From: Psoroptes ovis
Taxonomy: Eukaryota; Arthropoda; Arachnida; Sarcoptiformes; Psoroptidae
Assembly: GCA_002943765.1 (NCBI GenBank)
Contig: PQWQ01000007.1
Coordinates: 1,056,501 to 1,120,500 of the forward strand
Reading direction: 5' to 3'
Length of the DNA: 64,000 bases
Shown here: piece by piece, positions 1-11,371 of the stretch
How the letters are laid out: every line of letters begins with the position of its first letter
Position numbering within the stretch: the first letter of the stretch is position 1
Notes under the pieces: generated by a model
Databases searched by the model: none
What the model was told of the DNA's origin: nothing
The model's input: only the letters and a program-made list of their open reading frames with translations
Program-made: the position numbers and the translations under genes

Positions 1-618
1 GAAATTAATAAAAAGAAAATAAATAAATGAATAAAAATAAATGAATAAACAAATATTCAAATATCTCCAAAATATGTCCAAAATGAATAAATAAGCAATT
101 GTCGCGTATGACCAATGACTGTTGGTAGTCATTTGTCATAACGATTATTTATGACTTGAAAACTTTCGACCAATGATTGTAATTAGTAACATGCAAATTT
201 CTTTAATTATTTTTCTGTATATAAGCTCGATTTCGTTTCAATAAAAATCAATCATATTTACTCTTCACTTAAATGTGTACACGCAACACAATAAATTATC
301 AATGAAAAAAAATTGGAAAAAATAACGATAATTTATCATTATTTTCATTATTATCATTATAATATCTATCATAATCATTTCTATTATCATTATGATTATT
401 ATTTCGAATATAACACCATTGAAACCATTGAAACCATTGATAATAACAGTAAATGGGTAATAATAATAATAACAATAATAATGGTTGAAATTTAATCAGT
501 TTCAAACAAACAAAAAAATAAAAAATAAATACGACACTCAAATACAACAATTCATCTTGGAATAATCGTAAAATTATGCATAAAATGTTCATTATTATTA
601 TTATTATTATTTATTCTA

Positions 619-701
619 TTAGGTTGTCCAATAAGTTCTTGCCGTTTTGCGAATGAAAAAAAAAAATTTAAAAAACGACAAGAACTTATGGGACAACCCA
701 A
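619..701. mobile_element. 80-bp palindromic mariner-type MITE, CCCATAAGTT family
   Basis: The element is 83 bp with TA on each side (617-618 and 702-703). The left arm TTAGGTTGTCCAATAAGTT continues as CTTGCCGTTTT; the right arm is its inverted copy ending GGGACAACCCAA. A/T-rich centre. Confidence 0.88.
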
Positions 702-855
702 TAATATTTCCATTTATATTTCCAATTATTTCTTATACACATTTTCAATTCAAAGATATTAATCATTCGTGTAAAATTTATGTACGAATTCATTATCATA
801 TTCATTTCATATAACGAAATAAAATAAAAATAAAAATGAAATAATTGTAAAAATA

Positions 856-936
856 TTAGATTGTCCGAAAAGTTCTGGCCGATTTTCATTTGCAACTCTA
901 TTGATTAAGCCGAATGAACTTTTCGGACAACCAAAA
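856..936 (-). mobile_element. 80-bp mariner-type MITE, asymmetric CCGAAAAGTT family
   Basis: Flanked by TA at 854-855 and 937-938. The outer arms TTAGATTGTCCGAAAAGTTC / GAACTTTTCGGACAACC are inverted; the inner parts (CTGGCCGATTTTC and GATTAAGCCGAAT) differ. The strand is set relative to the 4330 copy. Confidence 0.88.
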
Positions 937-1142
937 TACATTACACATAAATGTAATTTATTTTATTTCATTTTTTAAAAATTTATTTTCTCTTGGAAAA
1001 TAAATAAATTATCAAAGAAAATAATGAAAAATTATAACAAAGAATTTTTAATTTCATTTTTTAAAACATTTATTTCAATGAAATTTTTACACATATATGA
1101 TTCAAATGAATACATTTTATATGCGAAAATTTTTCATTTGTT

Positions 1143-1238
1143 TTGTCCGAAAAGTTTTCCATTTATTAGAATCAATGAAATCGATTAAATTCAATGCAAA
1201 TTCGTTGATTAAAAATTGGCAAAAACTTTTCGGACAAA
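1143..1238. mobile_element. Degenerate mariner-type MITE, CCGAAAAGTT family
   Basis: Inverted outer arms TTTGTCCGAAAAGTTTT and AAAACTTTTCGGACAAA are about 60 bp apart. The TTAGG termini are eroded, so the ends are approximate. Confidence 0.65.
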
Positions 1239-1577
1239 TTCAAAGTATTTAAAATGTAAAATATTGAAAAATACAAACGAGCTACATATGCACATATATG
1301 CACAAGTAAACACACACACACACACATACATACATATTTATATCTAAGGCTATAGATTTTTTTTTTTTTGATTTCATAATTTTTGGTTATTTTTTTCATC
1401 ATTCTATTCTTTCTCCATTCAAATACATGAAAATTGTTCAAAAAATATTTGAAAAAAATAAAAAATGAAAAATGAATTATTATTATTATTATAATAATCA
1501 AAGCAAGCAGAAAAATGAAAATTTTTCATGTAAAAATATAAAAAATGGTAGCCAAAATCATTCATATACAAAATAAC

Positions 1578-1669
1578 AAAGGTTGTCCGAAAAATTTTAG
1601 CCGATTTTCAATAAACAATTTCATTGAATTTCAATTGAGTGAAAAGTCAAAAACTTTTCGGACAACCAT
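1578..1669. mobile_element. Mariner-type MITE, CCGAAAAGTT family, slightly enlarged
   Basis: Left arm GGTTGTCCGAAAAATTTTAG then CCGATTTTC; right arm AAAAACTTTTCGGACAACC. The copy is about 90 bp and the terminal TTA is lost on both sides. Confidence 0.75.
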
Positions 1670-2498
1670 CAAATAAAATTTCAATGCTACATATTACAAT
1701 ACACATTCAAACAACAAAACAACCAAACCAAACCAACGAAAAATGAACGAGAGAAAATGCCATTAAAAGTCAAATGATTTATGATCCAAATAAATGAAAA
1801 TAATTTTCATTTTCATATATTTCATTTAACAATTTTTTATTTGACTCTCTCTCTCTCTTTCTCTCAGTGTTTTCTCCCACCTCTCCTCCTCCTCCCCCTT
1901 TGGTTGCATACAAAGAAAATTGCACAGAAAAAATAACCAGAGAGGGGGGAGGGGGAAGGGGGAAAACATTTTGGTACACCAAAAATTCGATATTGGCAGG
2001 TTTCAATTTCAATTTCAATGGTGGCCTTAGAAAAAATGGAAAAATGAAAATAATCATTCAAAATATATTCCATACGAAACTGATAATCATGATGATGATA
2101 ACAATGAAAATTTCATCAATTTCGGTTATCAATTTTTCAAAGGTTTTCGGATGAAATTGTACAGAAATTTTGGACCACAAACAGACACCAAACAACATGA
2201 ATGAATAAATAGATGAACCTGACCAAAAAGTGAAAATTTTTTTGAAGAGGTTCGAGAGGTCTAAGGTTTGTAAGGTTGATTTGTGTGTTTAAGAAATGAA
2301 GAAATGATAATAATAAGAGATGATAAAGGAGAAAAACTTGGTCAATAAACCAAGGATCAAGTTGGACCTAGTCATGACATTGAATCAAAGGTTTCTTGGC
2401 TTTATTTTGATGGATGTTTTCGTAGAAACACATTGAATTATTTCGGAACAAATACCTTTGAAATTTTTCAATGAATTTATTAAAAATTTGAAATTAAT

Positions 2499-2574
2499 CA
2501 AGTTGTCCGAGAAGTTTTCAATGATTTTCAATGCAAATACTCGTTAAAAAATCGACAAAAACTTTTTGGACAAA
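2499..2574. mobile_element. Degenerate mariner-type MITE
   Basis: Arms AGTTGTCCGAGAAGTTTTCA and AAAACTTTTTGGACAA are inverted around a short A/T-rich centre. The outermost bases are not preserved. Confidence 0.6.
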
Positions 2575-2950
2575 AAAAAATTGAAAATACAACCAATGAC
2601 CTTGATCAATTGAAAAAATTTTCCATTCAATTCAATTGAATTCATTCATTTATTTTACAAGTTTTTTTTCGAAAAATTTTCAAAAAATAAAATTGACAAG
2701 TGAAAACGCTTAAACTTGTAGAAGTAGCATGCTGGTGTGCATGGTGTGTTTGTATCACAAAGCATTTTTGGTCAAAAAAACGCCGAACAACCAAACAACC
2801 CAAGTATTTTACCTCGAAACAACCATACAAACGAAGAAACTAAATTAAAATAAATTCAATTCAAATTCATTATTCACCATCATCATCATCATTATCATCA
2901 TTACCTTTTCATTTGCACAAAATATGGACTCGTCTAAATCAATCAATGTA

Positions 2951-3035
2951 TTAGGGGTTGTCCGAAAAGTTTTGGCCAATTTTCATCGCCGAACTTTATT
3001 AATTGAACGGAATGAATTTTTCGGACAGCCCCTAA
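2951..3035 (-). mobile_element. 80-bp mariner-type MITE, asymmetric family
   Basis: TTAGGGGTTGTCCGAAAAGT on the left and TTTTTCGGACAGCCCCTAA on the right; TA precedes and TG follows. The inner sequence TTGGCCAATTTTCATC ... GAACGGAATGAA places it with the 856 and 46029 copies. Confidence 0.87.
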
Positions 3036-3261
3036 TGCATTGGCTTCAATATCGACAAACACACTAACAAACTTACGAACACTGGCACATGTAAATAATA
3101 ATGGTGATCAATGAATGCACCAAAACAACGAAAATTTTCTTTGAAAAAACACAAATACAACATCATTATCATCGATCGATCGAATGAATGAATGAATGAA
3201 TGAATTGTGCATTTATGATCATCATCATGATCATTATTGTTATTGATTATGGTGTATTGAT

Positions 3262-3325
3262 CATTTTGAAATTTTGAAAATTTCAAAAAATTTAAAATTT
3301 TGAAAAATTCAAATTTTGAAATTGT
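3262..3325. repeat. TTTTGAAA-type fold-back tract
   Basis: Tandem and inverted copies of AAATTTTGAAA. Similar tracts occur near 3865-3975, 7690-7735, 9119-9175, 20595-20640 and 23845-23890. They are a recurrent low-complexity family of this genome. Confidence 0.6.
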
Positions 3326-3414
3326 TTTGGGCAAAAAATTTCTCAGAAATTCTCGTAATGAATGAATATTCAAGTTTCAATGCTTTTCAGACAAGTACAA
3401 ACTTATTTCGTTGG

Positions 3415-3446
<32 letters not shown>

Positions 3447-4329
3447 GAACAATGATGAATCATGAAACCAAATGAATCATAATTCCATGTGTTTGCAGGT
3501 CTATTGTTTTTTTTTAACAAGTGATACATATTGGATAAAAATACACATAAACACATCTATTATTTATGAAAGTTCATTTGGCTAGGGCGATATTCACCAA
3601 GAATTAAACCAATTACCTCAGTCAGAATTGAATATTTTTACTTCACATGACATGAATGACTTCATGTTTGTGCATGTATTTTATTAAAAGATTCATTGAA
3701 ATCATTGAAAATCGAAAATCATTCGAAATACTTTCAAATAATTTCAAAATTGAAAATACAAATAAATGTGTGCATTTACGCATCCATCCATATGCATAAA
3801 CATAAACACACATAGGCACAATAACACATGTGATGCTGAGCCATTTGAAATCGAATGCAAAATTTGAAATTTTGAAATTTTGAAATGTTTTTTGGTTCAA
3901 AGTGAAAAAAATATTTCAAAATTTGAATTTTCAAATTTTGAAATATTGAAAATATTCCAAATGTGAATTTTCAATATTTTCAAACGTATTTTTTCATCAT
4001 TATTTTTTCCAATATTATTATAAACAATCGTTTCAATTCAATCGTTCATCATTTTGGTTTTGATTTGGTACATTTTGGTTTTTTTGCAAAATTCAATTCG
4101 CTCATTTGTTCGTTGGTTCAATTGATTTCATTTGATTAAATTTTCACAATTGGAGAAAAACAAATGGATGAAAATTAAAAAAAAAAGCAAAATGGAAAAA
4201 ATCAGATTCAGATTCAGATTCAAAATTGAAATTTGAAAAAAAACAATGTAAAAAGATGGAAATTGTAATATTTAATAACATCTGCCATCATCATTTATGA
4301 ATAAATTGAATAATAACAATGAAAAAAAA

Positions 4330-4408
4330 TTAGGTTGTCCGAAAAGTTTATTCCGGTTTAATCAATAGTTGCTGTTGAAAATTGGCCAAGACTTTCCGGA
4401 CAACCTAA
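4330..4408 (+). mobile_element. 80-bp mariner-type MITE, asymmetric family (reference orientation)
   Basis: TTAGGTTGTCCGAAAAGTTT continues as ATTCCGGTTTAATC and ends GACTTTCCGGACAACCTAA, followed by TA. A 22-T run starts 27 bp after it. Confidence 0.88.
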
Positions 4409-4434
4409 TAATATGTACAATTGATTGTATGCAA

Positions 4435-4456
4435 TTTTTTTTTTTTTTTTTTTTTT
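4435..4456 (+). repeat. 22-base poly(T) tract
   Basis: A T-run 27 bp after the MITE at 4330-4408. Confidence 0.95.
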
Positions 4457-5564
4457 GGTTTTTTGAAACAAATGTGGAAACAAATAATAATATTTAGCCA
4501 TGGAAAACAACACAGCATAAGATTTTGATTTAAACATACACACAGAGACAGAAACACTGAGAAACAATTTAAATTTTGGCCATTTTTCCCTGATTTGTTT
4601 CATGGAAAAATTGATTGATTATCGATCATTGAAAATCATCATCAAAATAATTTTCAATTTCAATTGAAATTCATTTGTCATTGAAATTTGCTGGTGAAAA
4701 AAAATTGAATCGTTTCAAACTTTGGAAATTGGAATTGGTGGACCGATGTTTCAGAGGAAACAAAGCGTAAATAATAACGATAATAATAATGAATCAAGGT
4801 CAATTCGGACAATTGGTGAGTTAATTTACAATTTTAAAATAATCAAATAATTGGACTGAATTTTAAGAATCCTTCGAAATTCTTCAAAATTCAAGAATCA
4901 CATGTAAATGCATGGCATGCAGATTACATGCCAAGATTTGCTCTAGTAACCCACTGAAATCGATGAATGGCTTGGATGAATGAGTTCTAAAATTCCACGA
5001 AATTCTATAATCTTAGATCAAAGCCATCATTCATTTCGAAATCACGGCCATTATGTCTGGTCAAAATCACCGGGATTTTCATTTCAATTTCTCCTCCTCA
5101 ATTGTCTGATGGCGGGAATCGGCGAAAATTATCCTGTCATTCAGAAATAATGGACTGGAAACTCAAATCTAAATAATACAATTGAAATTGAAAGGAATGA
5201 ACAACATGTGGGATTTTTCGATTATTTCAATTCGTATTTTTCAACAATTACATTGTATTTGAAATCCGATGAGAGATTTACGGGCTCGGATAATGTGATA
5301 TCTCAATCAATCAATCATTCATTCAAATCTCAGCCTTACAAGAATCCATAGTCGATTTACAGGGAAACAATGTGTAAACATAACCAAATATTACAATATT
5401 ACATATTCAATCTAAATTCAATGCTAATCAAATCAAATAAAAGTCAATCAAAATCAAAATTTTTTCATTCCTTGAAGATTTATGAAATGCATGAATTTCA
5501 TTTCAATTAATACAGTTTAACACATATAAACAGATGAATGAATTTAAATAATGAATAATCAAAG

Positions 5565-5656
5565 TCAATCAGTCAGTAAGTCAGCCGAAAATTAAATCAG
5601 TCATGCATCTAATTCTTTGATTCATTTATTCAATGACTAACTGACTGACTGATTGA
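5565..5656. repeat. Fold-back of TCAGT repeats
   Basis: TCAATCAGTCAGTAAGTCA (from 5565) faces TGACTAACTGACTGACTGAT then TGA (ending 5656) about 50 bp later. The arms are complementary apart from one extra ACTG unit. Confidence 0.6.
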
Positions 5657-5887
5657 ATTTGCATTAAATTTCAATTGAAAACACACACATGAACTTTCAT
5701 GAATATTCAATGATCATTGGTGAATATGATCGACATTTGAATAATTGTGAATAAATGATGCGCAACTTATTATAATCAATTTCCGATAATTTTCATGTCA
5801 AACAGACAAATCAATTTGACAAGCTTAAATCAGCTGATTCGTTTTGATTTGTTGATCAATTAATTCAAATATTTAAACAAAACTTAC

Positions 5888-6115
5888 CCTTTTCGTTGAT
5901 GTTTTTGGTGAAATGAAATCATTTTTACTGTTCGAAGATTTAGCTGTCGATGATGTTGTTGTCGATGTCGATCGATCAGATGATGATGATGATGATAATG
6001 AGGTTGGTGATGTTGTTGCCGTCGTCGTTGTCGATGTTAATGATGCTACTGTCGTTATAATTGTCGTCGATGTTATCATTGGTTGATTAGTTTGTTGTTT
6101 AGCTGCTTTTCCACC
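5888..6115 (-). CDS. Probable downstream exon of the TET-like gene (Ser/Thr-rich)
   Basis: The stretch is open on the minus strand from a pyrimidine-containing acceptor ending TTAG to a GTAAGT donor. It is 228 nt (76 codons), phase 0 to phase 0, encoding GGKAAKQQ followed by Thr and Ser runs. The phase matches the CXXC exon donor 3.9 kb upstream. The product is low complexity, so the link to the CXXC exon rests on strand, phase and splice sites only. Confidence 0.45.
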
Positions 6116-9100
6116 CTAATTGAATTGAAATTAAAATTTTAAGAAAAAAAGAAATTTGAATAATTCATAAATAATTAGATTCCATGAGGAATTTCTCAGG
6201 GAAATATCACAAAAAAATTCTTAAAATTTAAAATTTTCAAAATATCTCAGAATACAAATTATTATTTAATTATTCTTATGATTATCAATTTACATATTTT
6301 GTGCTATTTTAAATTCATTCAAAACAGAATACAGATAAATTACATAATTTCATAATTTTTTTTCAAAGAATTTCATTTTATATAAATCTTTAAACGAAAA
6401 AAAAAAAAAGAAATTCTACCATTATGAAATGCAAGTTTGATTATATGTTTTTTCAATATGCCGAAACGCTCATTTCATATCGGTAGAAAAAAAAATTTTA
6501 ATATTACATTTTAAATTCATCAAAATTCAATTATCAATTATAGAACCCTTATTGAATCCAAATTCAAAAAAAATCATAATTTCGCTAATTTCAATAATTT
6601 GAATAATTCAAAATAATTATTCGTAATAATAATTTAATAAATTACAAATTGATAAATAGATCAATAAACTAATCAATAACAATAGTAAACACACACATTC
6701 AGCATACGAACAAACCAATAGATATTTCATTGCATCTTGGATTATTCAAAATTTTAGCATCAATATTTTTAAGCGCAATTGTTTGCTTTGAAAAATTTTC
6801 AAGGTCAAATATTAAAATGTATATTTTCATATTGATGTATATTTCAATAATAATAATATTGACAAACGAACAAACAAAATAAATAAACAAAGGAAGATTA
6901 TTTCACTAATAAAAAATGAAAATTTAAAAAAATAATGGCAGGTAAATGACCTGTATCATCATCATCATTATCCAATGATATTATCATTACCATCATCAAC
7001 AACAACAACAACCAAAGCTATTATATTAACCAATCAACCATATAAATGGCTTGTATCATAACATCATTCAATTTCATACAAAAATATACAAGTGTGCATA
7101 TACACAGTACATGATGTTTGTACCTTACATCGTACCTTACCCCGTACCTGTGTTTATGAGCGCGTACGTATTCAATATATATTGAATATCATCAACCAAA
7201 CCAGAATTCTTCGTTTAAATTCAAGAATTTCGCTCAATGACTTTGGTCAACACTCTCTCTTTGTATTTATTTTCATTTATTTGAAAATGAAAACTTGATT
7301 TTCAACTTGACATTTCATTTGAAGCTATTTGGGTATTATTATTATTATTCGTTTTAATTCAAATTTCGTGTATGTATTATATTAGGTTGTCCCATAAGTT
7401 GTTGCCGTTTTTTAAATTGTTCATCATTCGAAAAATGGCAAGAACTTATGGGACAACCTAATATTCAATAATATTTCTAAAATAAATAATTAATTGTTAT
7501 TCATCATTTTGTATTTATTTATTTAAATATTTTTTTCAATTTCAATCTCATTCATTCATTCATTCAATGATTCAGTGTATTTTCTCTCATTCATTTTGTA
7601 TTCAAATTTTTCAAAAATTGATTTTTTCCTTTTCAAATGAAAACGAATAAATAAATTTAAAAATCAATAATGAACACAAAGGGTTTTGGCTGAAATTGAA
7701 ATTTTGAAAATTTGAAATTCAAAATTCAAATTTTGAAGTTTGACCCTACACATTCGAAATTGATTTGACAAAAATCAAGCCATATACCTGCCATATTAAA
7801 CCTTATATACCTGGCACACATCTTGCGCCAGACGTCTTTTGCTTTTGATTTCAACATCTTTCAATTCAATCAATTTTGTGTACAACATGCAACATTTGAT
7901 TGAATTTCTTCTAATTGAAAGTTACAAAGAAAACTTATTGTCAAAGTCATTGGCCATCATTTTATTTACATCAAAAACAATAACCTTAACCACCACCATC
8001 AACACCACCACTACCAATAAATGTTTTATGATCGTTTTTTCAATTTTTTTTCGTTGTCCACAAAATTAAAAATGAAAAAATTCTCATCTCGAATAAATGA
8101 ATTCAAAACAATTTCAATTCAAATGTCTATGACATTTGAAAATAAATAAATAAATAAATTTGTAATGGGAATCACCATACAACAAAAATGGTTTAAATAG
8201 AAGGAAACAAATTAAAAATAGAAAAGATACAAAATACAGATAAAATTATTTGGTTGTCCGAAAAGTTCATTCCGCTTATTCAATAGAACTGCTGATGAAA
8301 ATCGGCCAGAACTATCTGGACGACCTTATATTATATAAAATTCAAATACAATGTTTCAATGTTTGTTGTATATTCTTGATTTGTGTGAATGAATGAATGA
8401 TGTCTGCTTTATATATTTCTTAAAATGTCTTAAAATATCTATGTTAATCTCTCTAAGTGATGAATCTAGACAAAGTTCAATGGAAAATGAAAATTTTGAT
8501 TTAAAAATTTCAAAGGAATTAATCAAGGAATTGATTTGAAAAAAAACTTTAAGAAAAATTTACAATTTCTTCTCTCAACACAACAACAAGATCAAATCTT
8601 GCCAAATTATTGACCTACTACAACAATGTTATTTTAGCCTAAAGCCGAATCAAATCTATTGAATTTGGACAAATTTTTCACAGGTTTTTTTTTTCTTCTG
8701 GAACAAGTAAACATTACAAATCAATTATTATTGAAAATGTAAACAGACAAGAATATTCTTGAATTAAAAAATAAAATAAATAATTGAAAATTCTATGTAA
8801 AAATTACATGGATTTTGACATTTAAACATCACAAAGACATATAAAATTATCCAGAAAAATGTTAATTATTTTCAATATTCTATTATCTAATTAGCCTTTG
8901 AATATTCGATAATTAATTATTTATAATTATTTGGAATATTTTTTTTAATAATCATAATTATTTTTGGTTCTAAAATATCCAATATTATCGATGAAATATG
9001 AATTAAAATCATTGGATTTTGATTATATTTTCTATTTCTACGAGGAATTCTAGGAAGAATTTCATTTTTACGTATGCGAAAATAGGAAATTTAATTAAAA

Positions 9101-9573
9101 TTTAATAAGTTTGTCCTTAGAAAAATTAAATTTTCAAATTTTAAAAAATTCAAGAATTGAAATTTTGAAAATATTCAATAATTGGAAGTGTATGGATTTT
9201 TTTCTTAAATTTTGTCTTTGGATTCATAAATTTTCAATTAAATTTAATGATAAAATAATGAGTGCTTTTTTTTCGAAGTAAAAAAGAATAAAAAATTCGA
9301 ATGGATTCTGTGATTCTTTGTTGTTTTATTCAATGAAAATGGAAAAAAAACATTGAAAACTTACATTTTTCAATGTTTTCATTTATTTTTTCTTAAAAAT
9401 AAATGAAGAAAATTCTAAGAAATTCATATGATTCTCATATGTATTGATTCTATTCATTTTTTCTGATTCTATTTTTAAATATTAGATTGTCCGATAAGTT
9501 CTTGCCGATTTTTTCATGATTCCTAACGATATAATCGGCAAAAACTTTTCGGACAATCTAATATATCATTGAA

Positions 9574-9604
<31 letters not shown>

Positions 9605-11371
9605 CTGTTGTTTGCCTTTGGATTACTTCCAAACATTCTATTCTCATTTTTTTTCTTAAAATTCTGTTTGTTTTCATTTTTATTGTGAAAAAATAATTCA
9701 TTTTGTTTGAATTCTGTGTGCTACATTGCTATTTGTGTATTTTTCAAATGTGTGTGTTTTATCTGTTTGTTAGTTTGCTTATTAACGGAATTCATTTCAG
9801 AGAGAGAGAGACAAAAAAATCAAAGGAATCTATTGATTATTAATTTTAAAATAAATATTGTCTTTTCTAGAATTGTCTTTGATAATCAATGACAAAATTA
9901 TGATTTTTTTTCGTGATCAATCAATAATGTTCAATCATTATTATTTGATTCGATAAAATTTATATTTTGTTCAAGACAAATCAATTATTGTTTTAATATT
10001 GAATGTAGTTACCTTTTCTTTTTTTGTTTTTAATTGATCACATTTTCTCATTTTACATATTTGATGTGACCGAACACTTTTACATGGACCACATTCACCA
10101 CAATTATCTTTACGTAAACAACCGGGACAATTACCGCAACGTTTACGTTTCTTTTTTGATAATTTATCATTATTTATATCTGTTTGAGGTTGTTGTTGTT
10201 GTTGTTGTGTTGGTGGACTAACACTAACAGCAGCACCACCACCACCAACACCTGGAGGTGTTTTTGCATTGATTATTGGTGGAGGAACAACAGCACCGCT
10301 ATTAGCGATATCCCATTGTTGATCTGGTTGTGATGTTCTCATGATTGGTGGAGCTGATGGTGTTGTTGTCGTTGCGACCGTTGTTGGAACAACAGCCTGT
10401 TGAGCAATTGGCATTTGACTATGAGGGATTTGTTGTTGAGGGTTTCCATTATAATACTGTTGTGATGGTGGCGGTTGTGGTGGCCGAGATCTAGAAGGCA
10501 CTTGATGCGACGATGGTGATGGTGGTGGCGGATGATGCTGGTGATGTAACAGATGCTGTTGTGGAAGATGTTGCTGATGAATCACATGATGAGGATGTTG
10601 CGGTTGATTATATGAACTAGTATGATCAATTATATTTGGATCACCATTCATAACATTAGATGGTGGTGTTTGCCGATCATTCATGCGCATTTTTTTGGCA
10701 ATTTCATATGATGGCGATGTTGGTTGATGAAGATGATGATGATGAGCATACTGATGATTGGTTGGTGGCGGTTGAGGGGGTCCAGTCACATAAGGCGGAG
10801 GTGGTGGTGGTGGTGGTGGCTGAGAATGTGAATACATTGGTGATGCGGCTGAATATACATGACCATAAGGTGCTGGCATTGGATGTTGCGGCATCATTAC
10901 CGGTGTACGACGATCATTTGGTTGAGTGGCTGAAGACGCCGCTGATTGTTTTACATCATGAGCATTCGGTGGTGTTTGTTGCTGTTGATCATGAATCGAT
11001 GGTGGTGGCGGTGGTGGTTGAGGTTGACCATAACCACCATAATAATAATCATTTGTATGTGTCACTGGTGGTGGTGGTGGTGAAACATATGATTGTGTTA
11101 GTTGATGATGATGATGATGTTGTTGTTGTGGTTGTTGTTGTTGTTGATGCATTTTCATCATACCGTTAGTAACAACATAATGATTATTATTAGTTGATGG
11201 TGGTGGTGGTGGTGGTTGCGTAGGTGTTGGTTGTGGATAATTATTCATAGCACCTATTTGATGATGAATTTTATTTGAAAAATTTTTTTTAATCGATGAA
11301 TTCAATAAATTAAATGTCAATGATGATGATGGTGATGATTGAATTGGTGATTGTTGTTGTATTGAAATTCT
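5888..11371 (-). CDS. Tet: TET-family protein, N-terminal part with CXXC zinc finger (partial)
   Basis: Two exons are proposed: 11371-10013, then 6115-5888. The first encodes a long Pro/Gln/His-rich disordered region with many poly-Pro and poly-His stretches. It ends in a CXXC zinc finger near 10140-10030 with eight cysteines in the order CGNC-PGC, NCGEC-GPC, then QIC and RKC. The KFGG signature of the DNMT1/MLL-type finger is missing, and the finger is preceded by KKKRKR. This is the pattern of TET/IDAX-type CXXC domains, which bind CpG DNA; in arthropods TET is the expected bearer. The exon ends in a GTAACT donor, phase 0. The second exon (76 codons, Thr/Ser-rich, clean TTAG acceptor and GTAAGT donor, phase 0 both ends) fits as its continuation but has no diagnostic domain. 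The 5' end is uncertain: an in-frame stop lies just upstream of 11371, so the exon starts either at a TATAG acceptor or at the internal ATG at 11248. The dioxygenase domain is not in this window. Confidence 0.7.
7382..7461. mobile_element. 80-bp palindromic mariner-type MITE, CCCATAAGTT family
   Basis: Exactly 80 bp between TA dinucleotides. TTAGGTTGTCCCATAAGTTG then TTGCCGTTTTTT; the right arm ends ACTTATGGGACAACCTAA. The arms are nearly perfect. Confidence 0.92.
8249..8327 (+). mobile_element. 80-bp mariner-type MITE, asymmetric family
   Basis: TTTGGTTGTCCGAAAAGTTC continues as ATTCCGCTTATTC and ends GAACTATCTGGACGACC. The right end is point-mutated and the TA flank is present on the left. 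Confidence 0.82.
9482..9561. mobile_element. 80-bp palindromic mariner-type MITE, symmetric CCG(A)AAGTT family
   Basis: Exactly 80 bp flanked by TA. TTAGATTGTCCGATAAGTTC then TTGCCGATTTTTT; the right arm reads ATCGGCAAAAACTTTTCGGA then CAATCTAA. Confidence 0.92.
10013..11371 (-). CDS. Tet: TET-like exon with CXXC domain
   Basis: This is the well-supported exon of the gene above. It stays open for over 450 codons on the minus strand, with rich Pro/Gln/His content typical of a nuclear regulator, and the CXXC finger falls in its last 60 codons. Reading past the GTAACT donor at 10012 gives only a short tail to the stop at 9971 with no similarity to TET, so the exon most likely ends at 10013. Confidence 0.75.

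Larger units (their letters stand above)
1..5887. other. Left flank, no recognised gene
   Basis: A/T-rich DNA with seven MITE copies, (CA)n near 1313-1326, (CT)n near 1843-1864, AATG repeats at 3183-3204, (AAAT)n at 3414-3443, and a fold-back at 5565-5656. If the TET-like gene continues, its later exons would be on the minus strand here or further left. I see no catalytic-domain exon. Confidence 0.6.
6116..10012 (-). other. Proposed 3.9-kb intron of the TET-like gene
   Basis: No convincing exon was seen between the two proposed TET-like exons. The stretch holds three 80-bp palindromic elements (7382-7461, 8249-8327, 9482-9561), an (ATT)n run near 9574-9601, and A/T-rich fold-back tracts around 7690-7735 and 9119-9175. 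Confidence 0.45.

Noticed and set aside
10660..11169. Plus-strand open frame of 169 codons (Val/Asp/His-rich)
   Set aside because: It is the antisense shadow of the Pro/Gln/His-rich TET-like exon and has no domain.
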